64,000 nt of DNA, from positions 1-64,000 of the forward strand of contig NZ_PYAW01000007.1 of NCBI RefSeq assembly GCF_003014755.1. The letters are read 5' to 3'. The translations under genes and the position numbers were made by a program. Positions 11,067-20,599 of this stretch are shown piece after piece; position 1 is the stretch's first letter; each line of letters begins with the position of its first letter. The notes beneath the pieces are model-generated. The model ran no database searches and was not told where the DNA came from. It saw nothing but the letters and a program-made list of their open reading frames with translations. Origin of the DNA: Chitinophaga niastensis (lineage in GTDB: Bacteria; Bacteroidota; Bacteroidia; Chitinophagales; Chitinophagaceae).

Positions 11067-13319
11067 ATGTTAAAACGTTGTGCCAGTGTATTATTATTTA
11101 TAGCATGTTATGGAATGTCTTCCCATGCTCAGTCTACCGGCAACCTGGATCTAATTCCAAGACCTTCTTCGATAGTGGTTACCCAGGGAACTTTTGCCAT
11201 CACGGCGCAAAGTAAAGTGTACACTTCCCCGGTGTTTACTCCTGTGGCAGCACTCTTTGCGGAAGCGGCACATTTGCCCAAACCGCAATTTTCCCCACTA
11301 AAGACCAGATCTGTACAGTGTTTCATATTTCTTCCGGTAGACAAAACCGTTTTGCCGGATTCGGCTGGCTATCAGATTAAGATCACGCCGCATGCTGTAT
11401 TCATTACTGCCTGCACCCAAACCGGAGCGCTTAATGCGGTGCAGACCTTATTGCAGCTGATACTCCTGCAACCGGATCAGTCTACCCTTCCATGTGCAGA
11501 AATCACGGACCATCCCCGTTTCTCCTACAGAGGTGTACACCTGGATGTGTCGCGGAATTTCTTCCCGGCCAGTTATATCAAGCGTTTCATAGACCTGATG
11601 GCATTATACAAGATGAACACCTTTCACTGGCATCTGACTGACGGCGCCGGCTGGCGACTGGAAATAAAACATTATCCCGCACTAACGCAAATAGCAGCCT
11701 GGCGCGACTACGCAGTATGGAAAGATTGGTGGGCAAAAGGGCGTCGTTATTCCCATGAAGGTGATCCTAACGCATATGGTGGTTATTATACACAGGCAGA
11801 GGCCCGCGAAATAGTTGCATATGCAGCACAGCGTGGCATCACAGTTATTCCTGAAATAGAAATGCCCGGGCATTCGGAAGAAGTGCTGGCCGTATATCCG
11901 CAACTGTCCTGCTCCGGCATACCTTATAAGAACTCGGAATTTTGCCTCGGCAACGACAGTACTTTTACTTTTCTGGAAAATGTTTTATCAGAAGTCATGG
12001 ATATTTTCCCATCTACGTATATCCATATAGGTGGTGACGAGGCAAATAAAAAAGCATGGAAAACATGCCCCAAATGCCAGCAGCGTATTCATACAGAAAA
12101 CCTGAAAGATGAAAACGGATTACAGAGTTATGGTGTGCGCCGCATGGAAAAGTTTCTTATAAAACATAAACGTAAACTCCTGGGTTGGGATGAAATCCTT
12201 GAGGGTGGCCTCGCACCGGAAGCTACGGTTATGTCGTGGCGTGGTGAAAGCGGTGGCATTGCTGCTGCAAAAGAAGGCCACGACGTAATCATGACACCTG
12301 GCGGCTATTGCTACTTCGACAGTTATCAGGCAGATCCTGCTACACAACCAGCAGCCATTGGCGGTTATCTTCCGGTAGATAAAGTGTACAGTTATGAACC
12401 GGTACCAAAAGAACTGAATGCTACTGAAGCTGCACATGTACTGGGTGCACAAGCTAATATCTGGACGGAATACATCCCTATTCCTTCCCACCTGGAATAC
12501 ATGACCTATCCACGTTTGCTGGCATTATCAGAAGTGGTATGGTCAGATACTGTACATAAAAATATAGATGATTTCAGGAAGAGATTACAATCACATTATC
12601 TCTTACTCCAACGGCTAAACGTAAATTATTATCGTCCTTCGTACGATGTTACTATTCATCCCAACATCGATTATGCGCATAAACGTACAGCGGTTTCTTT
12701 CAGCACAGAGCAATACCAGCCGCAAATCCGTTATACATTAGACGGCACTATACCTGGGAATCATTCAAAATTGTATACCGGCACGTTCGATGTTTCCGGG
12801 TCTGCCACGGTTACAGCTGCCATTTTCAAAGACACTGTGCTACAGGGAAAGCCAGCCGTTCTTCCAATAGATGATCATAAAGCAATTGGTAAAAAAGTAA
12901 TCTATAATCTCCCTTATAGCAAAAGCTATCCTGCACAAAAAGAAGCAACATTGGTAAATGGCTATCGTGGTTCACTCACTTATGGAGATGGCCAGTGGCA
13001 AGGATTTGATGGCGAAGCGATGGATGTAACCATTGATATGGATCAGGAAATTCCACTCAATAATTTATCTGTAAGCTTTATGCAACTCACTGGTCCGGGT
13101 GTATACATGCCGGCTTTTGTGGAAGTATCAATTTCTGCAGATGGGAAAAAGTTCAGGCAGATTGATCGTGTAAACAATGATGTTCCAACGACTACAGCTA
13201 CACTTACTTTTAAAGATTTCAGATTTGATCTCAGCGGTCAGAAAGCACGCTATATAAGGATTTATGCGAAGAACACACAACATGGATTTATGTTCGCAGA
13301 CGAGATAATTATTTATTGA
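11067..13319 (+). CDS. Beta-N-acetylhexosaminidase, GH20 family
   Basis: The product (750 aa) removes terminal N-acetylhexosamine from chitooligosaccharides or glycans by substrate-assisted catalysis. Residues 1-21 look like a signal peptide ending SSHAQ. An N-terminal GH20b-like domain is followed by the catalytic barrel with FHWHLTDGAGWR (about 186-197), IPEIEMPGH (about 261-269) and the catalytic pair D324-E325 in HIGGDE. A chitobiase-C-terminal-like segment (RYTLDGTIPG) and a terminal discoidin-like domain follow. Start: ATG at 11067 is chosen; an in-frame GTG at 11061 is the alternative. The gene stands alone between two strong hairpins. A periplasmic or surface role in chitin or host-glycan use fits the organism type. 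Confidence 0.93.
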   Translation: MLKRCASVLLFIACYGMSSHAQSTGNLDLIPRPSSIVVTQGTFAITAQSKVYTSPVFTPVAALFAEAAHLPKPQFSPLKTRSVQCFIFLPVDKTVLPDSAGYQIKITPHAVFITACTQTGALNAVQTLLQLILLQPDQSTLPCAEITDHPRFSYRGVHLDVSRNFFPASYIKRFIDLMALYKMNTFHWHLTDGAGWRLEIKHYPALTQIAAWRDYAVWKDWWAKGRRYSHEGDPNAYGGYYTQAEAREIVAYAAQRGITVIPEIEMPGHSEEVLAVYPQLSCSGIPYKNSEFCLGNDSTFTFLENVLSEVMDIFPSTYIHIGGDEANKKAWKTCPKCQQRIHTENLKDENGLQSYGVRRMEKFLIKHKRKLLGWDEILEGGLAPEATVMSWRGESGGIAAAKEGHDVIMTPGGYCYFDSYQADPATQPAAIGGYLPVDKVYSYEPVPKELNATEAAHVLGAQANIWTEYIPIPSHLEYMTYPRLLALSEVVWSDTVHKNIDDFRKRLQSHYLLLQRLNVNYYRPSYDVTIHPNIDYAHKRTAVSFSTEQYQPQIRYTLDGTIPGNHSKLYTGTFDVSGSATVTAAIFKDTVLQGKPAVLPIDDHKAIGKKVIYNLPYSKSYPAQKEATLVNGYRGSLTYGDGQWQGFDGEAMDVTIDMDQEIPLNNLSVSFMQLTGPGVYMPAFVEVSISADGKKFRQIDRVNNDVPTTTATLTFKDFRFDLSGQKARYIRIYAKNTQHGFMFADEIIIY

Positions 13320-13330
13320 TTTTGATATTT

Positions 13331-13386
13331 TAGAGAGATATTTAGTTTCAGCAACACATCTTCCACCGAAACTAAATATCTCTCTA
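13331..13386. terminator. Bidirectional hairpin terminator (family shared with 18744-18801)
   Basis: A 19-bp perfect inverted repeat (13331-13349 with 13368-13386) and an 18-base loop lie between the convergent hexosaminidase and S41 protease genes. Arms and loop resemble the hairpin at 18744-18801. Confidence 0.8.
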
Positions 13387-13391
13387 AAAAT

Positions 13392-14993
13392 TTATTTTAT
13401 TCTTGATACTGCTCTGCTCAATCTGTAATCCACCATACCATTAAAATTATTCAGTGGTTTAGCATTTGGAATAGCCGTGTGTAAATTACCACCGACTGCT
13501 GCACTTACCCTTGCCTGTGCAATTCTCGCTTTAAATGCACCATTATTGATATAATTAAATACTTGTATCAGGTTTGCATCCCTCTTGTCTCCCCAGGGAA
13601 CATCTACATAATCAACTGCCAATCCATCTACAGGAATACCTGTATAGTAGTCTCCTTCGCCTTTTGCATTATGTGTAGCAAAATTAATTGCATAAAGATC
13701 TGCCAGATATTTTTTAGCGCCCGTTTTCTGATATGCGGAAATATTAAAATCAATAAAGCCTACCGGTTTACCGTAAGTAGTATCTCCTACCAGTTTTACA
13801 CTCATGTAAGGTTTCAGGTTGTTCAGTGTAAGCTCACTGGCAGAAGCTGTATTTCTGCTTGTAATAAAAAATACATGGTCCAGTAATAGTCCACTGGTTT
13901 GAGCAGCAAAATTAACCTGTGTAGTTAGCTTGTTGTCATTCAGGGTAGCCATCAGCTTATCGTTATACTTATAGGTATACATTGTTTTGCCTGCGGCAGA
14001 TGCTGGTGCAATGGCGCTATCCAGGTATTCCGCAGTATTCGTAGAGCCTCCACCGTTATACCGTAAATCTACAATCAGGTTCCTGATACCCTGTGAAGCA
14101 AACTTGCTGAAAGTTTGATCCAGCACCGTTTTGGTATTGGTTGGTTGCCCCTTATCATTGATCACACTAGCAAAGGTATACATTGAAAAGTAGCCAACTT
14201 TTTGACTAGCTCCAACCTGATTCTTCACTGTAAATACGGTGTCAAAAAGCACCGGATTTATATTGTACGGACCCGGACTGAGCGTAGCGGTGAATAGCGT
14301 ACTATCTGGCCTTCTAAAACCAAGCGTTACGCTGGAGGTAGAGCCAAAGATAGCATCATATACATACCTTAAAGATGCATATGTATTAGTGAAAGAGGTG
14401 GTACCATTTACGGACGTAATTTCCCATCCTTTTGAAACACCAACTCTTCCGGCAGGGCCATTTTTATCTGCATACAATACAAAAAGCTGTACCCCATTAT
14501 TATTATTACCGGACAACACAGGTGCATATTCTAATCCAAAATCACTGTTATTGGCCTCTAATGCCCGTGCAGATACCCCATTCATCAATTTATTTGTCAG
14601 CGCGCCGGTGCGGTCCAGAAAACTGTAATGATCATAAGGTCTTCCGGTGGCAGAATTGATCGCATAACGTTTCATCACGGCTAACAGTGTATCTGCATTG
14701 GGATATTGACTGTCAAAAGGATTCAGTTTTGGAATCTGGGAATACCAATAATAGGTAGGCAGTCCACCAGCAGCAGTTCTTCCACCATCACCATAAGTTA
14801 CCTGCATAATTTGATACATCAGGTACTTCAGGGAATCCTCCGCCACTGCATCTGAAATAGTATCCGTAACGCCACCACCGGGGTTTACGGATGGAGCTGG
14901 TACATCTTTTTTACGACAAGCTATCAATAATGCGGTGCATAACAAACCGGCCAGCATGGCCCTGGTTGCAGCAGAAATCAATTTTTTATCCAT
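13392..14993 (-). CDS. S41-family peptidase lipoprotein (C-terminal-processing-protease-like)
   Basis: This 533-residue protein begins with a lipoprotein signal whose lipobox is LLIAC (Cys26). A central PDZ-like region (about 165-240; KGWEITSVNG) precedes the S41 core: LIVDLRYNGGG (about 306-316), the nucleophile segment TASASE (382-387) and a TYGKP segment with K409, the candidate general base. S41 peptidases use a Ser-Lys dyad and often act on cell-envelope proteins. It lies 35 bases downstream of the secreted protein gene at 15029-15790 on the same strand, probably as an operon. The substrate is unknown. Confidence 0.88.
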   Translation of the reverse strand: MDKKLISAATRAMLAGLLCTALLIACRKKDVPAPSVNPGGGVTDTISDAVAEDSLKYLMYQIMQVTYGDGGRTAAGGLPTYYWYSQIPKLNPFDSQYPNADTLLAVMKRYAINSATGRPYDHYSFLDRTGALTNKLMNGVSARALEANNSDFGLEYAPVLSGNNNNGVQLFVLYADKNGPAGRVGVSKGWEITSVNGTTSFTNTYASLRYVYDAIFGSTSSVTLGFRRPDSTLFTATLSPGPYNINPVLFDTVFTVKNQVGASQKVGYFSMYTFASVINDKGQPTNTKTVLDQTFSKFASQGIRNLIVDLRYNGGGSTNTAEYLDSAIAPASAAGKTMYTYKYNDKLMATLNDNKLTTQVNFAAQTSGLLLDHVFFITSRNTASASELTLNNLKPYMSVKLVGDTTYGKPVGFIDFNISAYQKTGAKKYLADLYAINFATHNAKGEGDYYTGIPVDGLAVDYVDVPWGDKRDANLIQVFNYINNGAFKARIAQARVSAAVGGNLHTAIPNAKPLNNFNGMVDYRLSRAVSRIK

Positions 14994-15028
14994 AACAACG
15001 GTTAAGACTATATGAAATGGGGTGCTAA

Positions 15029-15790
15029 CTAATGGGTTGCCAAAGTTTGTCTGGTCCAGAAGTCTGCGGAATAATACATAGCAAATGTGTCGGGACCCTG
15101 ACCTGGCATTGGAGGTGGTTGTCCTTTAGCACGTTTAGCCTCTTGCTCTTTCTTATCTTCTCTTTTCAGGGCATTTACTTTAAAACGGTAAGCTATTGGT
15201 TTATCGCTCCCCGCTGTTATTCCAAGCACTTTCAACGGTATACCCAATTCACAAACCAGGTTGCCGGCGGCGTCAAATGTAGCAGCTGTCTGAATACCAA
15301 ACGTATTCTGAACAGGAATATTGCCATCCGGAATACTGTCAAATCCATCTACTTTAATTTCCTTCAAATTAGCAAGTATCTGTTTTTTCAACTCGCCTGC
15401 AATCAGTGCACGGGAGGCTTCTGGTACATCCGGTGCACCTGTATTTACATTAGCTGTAAGCGGAAAAGTGATAGAAGCACCACCCTTCTTTTTACCGGAA
15501 GGATTAACAGAAAATGTAAAACCTGAACGCATAATTTTCACCTGGCTTTGTTGATCAGGCACGCTTATTATTACGTACAAATTTTCCTTATCGTTGGCTA
15601 TTGTGTAAAATAACTTAGTTACGTTGTTATAGAACTGCAGTGGTTTAGGCCATTCAGTAGCCTGTCCGTCAATTTTAATATTGGCTGGAGCCCATTTATT
15701 GGGTTCACTATCTTGTGCGGAAACATTTATAGATAGCAGAAGCCCGGTTATCAGCCCCGCTCCTGTTATCAGTGCCCTGGTCATTTTCAT
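15029..15790 (-). CDS. Secreted protein with CBM9/DOMON-like beta-sandwich, function unknown
   Basis: The 253-residue product has a signal peptide (residues about 1-25, ending NVSAQ). The mature N-terminus (IKIDGQATEWPKPLQFYN, then NLYVIISV) follows the pattern of CBM9-like/DOMON-type domains that open with a short IDG-x-EW strand. The C-terminal quarter is rich in Lys, Glu and Pro (KREDKKEQEAKRAKG, then PPPMPGQGPD). I cannot assign a ligand or reaction. It is first in a probable two-gene operon with the S41 peptidase. No strong promoter box was seen upstream. Confidence 0.75.
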   Translation of the reverse strand: MKMTRALITGAGLITGLLLSINVSAQDSEPNKWAPANIKIDGQATEWPKPLQFYNNVTKLFYTIANDKENLYVIISVPDQQSQVKIMRSGFTFSVNPSGKKKGGASITFPLTANVNTGAPDVPEASRALIAGELKKQILANLKEIKVDGFDSIPDGNIPVQNTFGIQTAATFDAAGNLVCELGIPLKVLGITAGSDKPIAYRFKVNALKREDKKEQEAKRAKGQPPPMPGQGPDTFAMYYSADFWTRQTLATH

Positions 15791-15918
15791 GCGTTACTTT
15801 TTTTCAGTTGCACTACAAGGTTAACAAAGAAATCTGATACAATAAGCAGAAAAAGCGTATAAGGGGGAAAAGAGTCGGTGAACGGGTATAAAAAGAGGGT
15901 AAATTATAATGCAACATA

Positions 15919-15948
15919 GAAAAAGCAAGGATCTCTCCCTGCTTTTTC
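15919..15948 (-). terminator. Terminator downstream of serA
   Basis: 13-base arms (15919-15931 with 15936-15948) carry one internal mismatch and a four-base loop. Read on the minus strand it sits 18 bases after the serA stop codon, and the 3' arm is T-rich. Confidence 0.7.
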
Positions 15949-15966
15949 GTAAACTCATAACAATTA

Positions 15967-17202
15967 TTAATACAGCAAACGGGTCTTAATCGTATGCTTC
16001 ACTTCTTTCAGCAATGCAATCGCTTCCTGCGACAACTGTGTATCTACATCAAGCACTACATAACCAATCTGGTCGTTGGTTTTAAGATACTGCCCCAGGA
16101 TATTAATTTTATTGGCTGACAGCGCCGTGTTAATAGCCGACAACACACCCGGTACGTTTTCGTGTACGTGCAGGATACGATGTGTATTTTCAATTGGAGG
16201 TACACTGATAGCGGGCACAGTGTGTGAGCCAAAGCTGGCGCCCTTTTCCAGGTAGTTCAGCATTTTACTGCTCACATCCAGGCCAATATTATGTTGTGCT
16301 TCTTCCGTACTGCCGCCAATGTGCGGTGTGAGGATTACGTTAGATAATTTTTGCAGTGGTGTGCTGAATGCAGCGCCATTTTTTTCGGGTTCTACGGGGA
16401 ATACGTCAATAGCTGCACCTGACAGCTGTCCGCTTACCAGTGCGTCTTTCAGCGCATCGAGGTCTACTACTTCACCACGTGCATAATTGATGAAGATAGC
16501 GCCGGGTTTCACATCTGCCAATACTTCCCTGGTGATCATATTGGTGGTTGTTTTGCTGGAAGGTACGTGCAGGGAAATGATGTCAGCTACCTGGAAAAGT
16601 TCCTTCAGGGTACGCTGTTGTACGGCGTTACCCAGCGGCAGTTTGGTTTCTGCATCATAATACATGACGTTCATTCCCATTCCTTCTGCGAGTACGCTTA
16701 CCTGGCTACCGATGTTACCATAACCCACAATACCAAGTGTTTTACCACGGAGTTCATAACTGCCGGTGGCTTCCTTCATCCATACCCCATTGTGCGCAGC
16801 TGCATTTTTATCTACAATGCGACGGATGAGTATGATGGATAATCCAATTACCAACTCCGCTACTGAACGGGTGTTGGAATAGGGTGCATTAAATACGGCT
16901 ACACCATGCTGGGTAGCGGATTTCAGGTCTACCTGGTTGGTACCAATACAGAAACAACCGATGGCCTGCAGCTTCCTGGCAGCTTCCAGTACCTTGCTGG
17001 TAACATGTGTTTTAGAACGGATACCCAGGAGATGTACATCCTTTATTTCCTTTATCAGGTCTTCCTCGCTCAGTGCGCCGGTTAATTTGCGCACACTATA
17101 CCCTGCCGAGGTAAATTCAGCCACCGCGGCGTCACTGATGTTCTCCAACAATAAAATGCTGATCTTCTCTTTCGGATAACTTGTCGACTTTTGCTGGTCC
17201 AT
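15967..17202 (-). CDS. serA: D-3-phosphoglycerate dehydrogenase
   Basis: The enzyme oxidises 3-phosphoglycerate to 3-phosphohydroxypyruvate with NAD, the first step of serine synthesis. The 411-residue length matches the short E. coli-type form. Visible are the NAD-binding motif GKTLGIVGYGNIG (about 154-166), the dehydrogenase signature INYARGEVVD, the catalytic His segment TPHIGGSTEEAQ, and a C-terminal ACT-like domain (about residues 340-411), the serine-feedback module in this family. The ATG at 17202 is supported by a candidate promoter immediately upstream. The gene is divergent from the serine hydrolase at 17518. Confidence 0.95.
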   Translation of the reverse strand: MDQQKSTSYPKEKISILLLENISDAAVAEFTSAGYSVRKLTGALSEEDLIKEIKDVHLLGIRSKTHVTSKVLEAARKLQAIGCFCIGTNQVDLKSATQHGVAVFNAPYSNTRSVAELVIGLSIILIRRIVDKNAAAHNGVWMKEATGSYELRGKTLGIVGYGNIGSQVSVLAEGMGMNVMYYDAETKLPLGNAVQQRTLKELFQVADIISLHVPSSKTTTNMITREVLADVKPGAIFINYARGEVVDLDALKDALVSGQLSGAAIDVFPVEPEKNGAAFSTPLQKLSNVILTPHIGGSTEEAQHNIGLDVSSKMLNYLEKGASFGSHTVPAISVPPIENTHRILHVHENVPGVLSAINTALSANKINILGQYLKTNDQIGYVVLDVDTQLSQEAIALLKEVKHTIKTRLLY

Positions 17203-17517
17203 AATATTATACTAAGTTATATGTGTATTGCTGTGTTGCAATTGGCTTAATAATTGCTGATAGCGGGGAAAACAAGGCACAAACCTACTCGATGTTTGGG
17301 AATAATCAAATACTACCACCATCAAATTCGATTTTCATCAAAAAAAGAGCATATCAGGGTCATTTTTTGAAGTTTCTTTAGCATTATAGCTTAAAAACAT
17401 GTTAAAAGGGTCCGGAACAATGGTTTTTATTTGGCGATCTTTTACATTGAGTCTAAATTTAGCGCTTTGTATTTTTTGTGGGTCAAATTGAATTAAGAAA
17501 GTAGTCACACTCCTCTA
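17203..17517. other. Divergent intergenic region serA / serine hydrolase
   Basis: 315 bases with no convincing ORF or RNA structure. It holds the candidate serA promoter at the left end. A short palindrome ctaaatttag lies near 17453, with an agtctaaat half-site at 17450-17458 resembling one arm of the palindrome at 47168. I see no clear promoter for the plus-strand gene. Confidence 0.5.
17212..17241 (-). promoter_or_regulatory. serA: Candidate serA promoter (Bacteroidota -33/-7 type)
   Basis: On the minus strand TTG (17241-17239) is followed after exactly 19 bases by TAACTTAG (17219-17212), one mismatch from TAnnTTTG. The implied transcript starts only a few bases before the serA ATG, so the mRNA would be nearly leaderless. 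Pattern match only. Confidence 0.4.
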
Positions 17518-18732
17518 ATGAAGCGATTGAAAGCGGTAAGTATTATCTTAACCATAACGGGAATTGCAATAGTATCAAGTTGTCAGAGCAATGCAGCACG
17601 TAAGGAAGCGAACAATAAAAAACGTACTGCAGACAGTACGCTCTACACAGTAGGCTTGACAGATGCACAAAAGGAAGCCATTCTTAAATCCCCCCGCACC
17701 GTGCAAATGCAACGCGAGCTGGAGGCTTTTTATAACGGTAAACTATTACACTCCGGCTTCAACGGAGCTATATTGGTAGCAAGAAAAGGCGTTATCATCT
17801 TCGAACAATACCACGGATATGAAAACTCCAGAACTAAAATACCGGTAATAGATAGCTCCGCCTTTCAGCTGGCATCTGTATCCAAAACCTTTACCGGCGC
17901 AGCTGTGCTGACATTGGTACAAAAGGAAAAACTAAGTCTGGATGACTCGCTGCAAAAATTCTTTCCCGAATTTCCATATAAAGGTATCAATATTCGCATG
18001 TTGTTAAGCCACCGTAGCGGCTTGCCTAATTATCTTTATTTCTGCGACAGTCTTTGGAATGATCAATCCAACTTCATCACCAATGATCAGGTGATAAAGT
18101 TAATGGAAACACATAAGCCGCCTATCCAGCATCTTCCGGGCACACATTTTCAATATTGTAATACCAATTATTTATTGTTGGCTTCTATTATTGAAAAGGT
18201 AAGCGGACAGAAGTATGCGGAATTCATGCAGCAAACAATTTTCAAGCCCCTGGGCATGGTCAATACATTCGTATTTAATCCGGGAGGTGCTGCACGCCCC
18301 CATCAAACCCAAAGTCATAAGTACAATGGTCAGTTTGAACCAGATACCTACTTTGATGGTGTAATGGGCGACAAAGGCATCTACAGCACGGCAAAGGATA
18401 TGCTTAAATGGGATCAGGCATTGTATTCCGGTCAACTGCTGAATGCAGCAACACTAAAGGAAGCCTATACTCCATATAGCCACGAAAAGCCAGGTATACG
18501 TAACTACGGCCTCGGATGGCGACTCATGGTATATCCCGACAGCACTAAAAATATCATTTATCATAACGGCTGGTGGCATGGAAATAATACTGTATTCTAT
18601 CGCTTTGTGCAGGATTCTACTACGCTGATTATCTTAGGAAATAAATATGACCGGGGTATTTACCAGGCAGTAAAACCAATCCGTGAGATACTCGGACATG
18701 GAGATGGTGATGAAGCAACCGGAGAAGAATAA
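17518..18732 (+). CDS. Serine hydrolase lipoprotein, beta-lactamase class C/PBP fold
   Basis: The 404-residue product has a lipoprotein signal (lipobox VSSC, Cys22). The serine beta-lactamase-like motifs are present: SxxK as S120-V-S-K123, YxN as Y213-C-N215, and a third box H-N-G in YHNGWWHGNN replacing KTG. Family members include D,D-peptidases, esterases and aminopeptidases, and the HxG third box is common in the non-lactamase members. The substrate cannot be read from sequence. It stands alone, and the next gene is convergent across a strong hairpin. Confidence 0.88.
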   Translation: MKRLKAVSIILTITGIAIVSSCQSNAARKEANNKKRTADSTLYTVGLTDAQKEAILKSPRTVQMQRELEAFYNGKLLHSGFNGAILVARKGVIIFEQYHGYENSRTKIPVIDSSAFQLASVSKTFTGAAVLTLVQKEKLSLDDSLQKFFPEFPYKGINIRMLLSHRSGLPNYLYFCDSLWNDQSNFITNDQVIKLMETHKPPIQHLPGTHFQYCNTNYLLLASIIEKVSGQKYAEFMQQTIFKPLGMVNTFVFNPGGAARPHQTQSHKYNGQFEPDTYFDGVMGDKGIYSTAKDMLKWDQALYSGQLLNAATLKEAYTPYSHEKPGIRNYGLGWRLMVYPDSTKNIIYHNGWWHGNNTVFYRFVQDSTTLIILGNKYDRGIYQAVKPIREILGHGDGDEATGEE

Positions 18733-18743
18733 AAATCATTTTC

Positions 18744-18801
18744 ATCTGTAGATATTTTGTTTTAGCAAAACATTTATCTCTGAAACAAAATATCTACAGA
18801 T
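18744..18801. terminator. Bidirectional hairpin terminator (family shared with 13331-13386)
   Basis: A 19-bp perfect inverted repeat (18744-18762 with 18783-18801) and a 20-base loop lie between the convergent serine hydrolase and cation-efflux genes. The loop begins tagcaaaacat, close to cagcaacacat in the sister hairpin. Confidence 0.8.
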
Positions 18802-18808
18802 ACAAATA

Positions 18809-19786
18809 TTATCCATGTTTTCTATTGGGCAAAACGTTATCCCTCGTCCACGCAATCTCTCCTATAAAATCGTGACTCCTCACAGCACATTCTTCTTTTA
18901 AACAATAATGACAACAGGAAGGAATACATGGATCCATGTGAATAAAAAATTCCACCTCACTGCCCTTAAACTCACTATTGACAAGCTTTTCAATGTATTT
19001 CATTTCATCATGGGCTGCCGTCAGTTCCAGGTAATAAGGTAATGTAACATGACAGTCAATATGATAATTATTACCGTATTGCTGCACACGCATATTATGT
19101 ATATCTATCCAGTTATGCCGACGATGGGAAGATAAAATAACAATTATTTTGTCCACTATTTTCATATCTGTTTCATCCATCAGTCCGGAGATGGACCGGC
19201 GCATCAGTTGATAGCCCTTGGTCAGGATCAATCCGCCCATCAGTACTGATACTGCAGGATCCAGCCAGTTCCAGCCTGTAAAATGAATGACACTTAAAGC
19301 AATTATTAAGCCCGTACTGCTGTAAACATCCGTCATGATATGTTGTCCGTTGCCGGTGATGGTAATAGACGGCAATTGTTTACCTGAACGTACCAGGTAC
19401 AAACCAAGAAACAGGTTAGCAATAGTAGTAACTCCTACAATCCACAAACCATTTTCGATTTGATGCAAGTCACGCGGATAAAGAAAATACTGTGCGGCTT
19501 TTACCAGGATCAATATACCCGCAATGAAAATCATCGCTCCTTCAAATCCGATGGAGAAAAACTCTACTTTACCATGTCCATAAGGGTGATTAGCATCTTT
19601 GGGTTTACTGGCCAGGTAAATACTATAACACGCAAAGCCACCCGCTACTACATTAATAATAGATTCCAGTGCATCCGATAAGATGGCGACTGAATGGGTC
19701 ATAAAATACGCTGAGAACTTAGCAACGGTGAGGACGAAACTAACGATCAGCGATACCAGGATGACGCGCAGTTCTTTTTTTAGCAA
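18809..19786 (-). CDS. Cation diffusion facilitator family transporter with Cys-rich tail
   Basis: The 325-residue inner-membrane protein has about six TM helices in residues 1-210 and a cytoplasmic C-terminal domain. CDF motifs are SDALES (D38, TM2) and HPYGHGKVEF (67-76). Family members export Zn, Fe, Mn or Co in exchange for protons. The tail (about 285-305) is unusual, with a Cys/His cluster PCIPSCCHYCLKEEC that could bind metal. No ATG fits the N-terminus: the start used is TTG at 19786, and the frame stays open about 17 codons further upstream to a stop without an ATG. Specificity is unassigned. Confidence 0.87.
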   Translation of the reverse strand: MLKKELRVILVSLIVSFVLTVAKFSAYFMTHSVAILSDALESIINVVAGGFACYSIYLASKPKDANHPYGHGKVEFFSIGFEGAMIFIAGILILVKAAQYFLYPRDLHQIENGLWIVGVTTIANLFLGLYLVRSGKQLPSITITGNGQHIMTDVYSSTGLIIALSVIHFTGWNWLDPAVSVLMGGLILTKGYQLMRRSISGLMDETDMKIVDKIIVILSSHRRHNWIDIHNMRVQQYGNNYHIDCHVTLPYYLELTAAHDEMKYIEKLVNSEFKGSEVEFFIHMDPCIPSCCHYCLKEECAVRSHDFIGEIAWTRDNVLPNRKHG

Positions 19787-19970
19787 GGGCTCAGATTTGA
19801 ATGGATTGTAAAGGTCAAAGGTAATGGATTATTGGTGTATGATAGATATGCCGATATTAATATAAACATAACAATACCGATGCTTACTTACTGGTAACAC
19901 CAGTTATTTTTGTAGGATACTGATTTGGAGAGAGATAAAAACAAACACTAACGTTTATCAATGCACGAAA

Positions 19971-20558
19971 ATGACCAACAAGGAATTACAAGTCAACACC
20001 GTAGTTAATAAGATCTTTGATCTGTATGCCATCCATGGAAATCAAACATATGGAGAACAGGTAACTATGCTGATGCATATGATGCAATCCGCACTGATAG
20101 CGGAAACTACAGGTTTTGATGATGAAATGATTGTGGCGGCTTTTCTGCATGATGTTGGTCATTTTTTTGAACAGGGTGAGCAAATGGGTACATACGGCAC
20201 GCACGCCCATGATCATTTAGGCGCGGCTTTCCTTATTGAGTGCGGCTTTCCTGAAAGAATGGCAAAGCTGGTATCCAGCCATGTAGCTGCCAAGCGCTAC
20301 CTCACCTGGTCAGATAGTGCCTACTACGACACGCTTTCAGAAGCCAGCAAAGAAACCCTTACCTACCAGGGAGGCCCGATGAATGATGAAGAAGCAGCTG
20401 CATTCCGCAGTGATCCATTATTTCACCAATACATCGAAATCAGGATCTGGGATGATATGGGAAAAGAGGCAGACATGCCTGTACTCCCGGCAGACATGGA
20501 AAGAATGCGGGAAAAAACCTACCAATATCTGTTAGCTCACACAACAAATGCAGCGTAA
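19971..20558 (+). CDS. HD-domain protein of the PhnZ-like oxygenase/phosphohydrolase family
   Basis: The 195-residue sequence has YGE near residue 27, H36, the H60-D61 pair in FLHDVGH, H80/H82, H104 in SSHVAAKRYL and a C-terminal WDD (about 159-161). This pattern resembles PhnZ, the mixed-valence di-iron enzyme that cleaves 2-amino-1-hydroxyethylphosphonate, more than ordinary HD phosphohydrolases. No PhnY or other phosphonate gene is nearby, so the substrate is open. The HEAT-repeat gene follows 41 bases downstream and may be co-transcribed. The ATG at 19971 is used; an upstream ATG at 19961 is out of frame. Confidence 0.82.
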   Translation: MTNKELQVNTVVNKIFDLYAIHGNQTYGEQVTMLMHMMQSALIAETTGFDDEMIVAAFLHDVGHFFEQGEQMGTYGTHAHDHLGAAFLIECGFPERMAKLVSSHVAAKRYLTWSDSAYYDTLSEASKETLTYQGGPMNDEEAAAFRSDPLFHQYIEIRIWDDMGKEADMPVLPADMERMREKTYQYLLAHTTNAA

Positions 20559-20599
20559 TATAACAGGATTAGCAAGCTTCGCATTAAATTGCTGCCTGT

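Noticed and set aside
17440..17475. Promoter for the serine hydrolase around gcgctttg
   Set aside because: The box lacks the TA of TAnnTTTG and has no TTG at suitable spacing.
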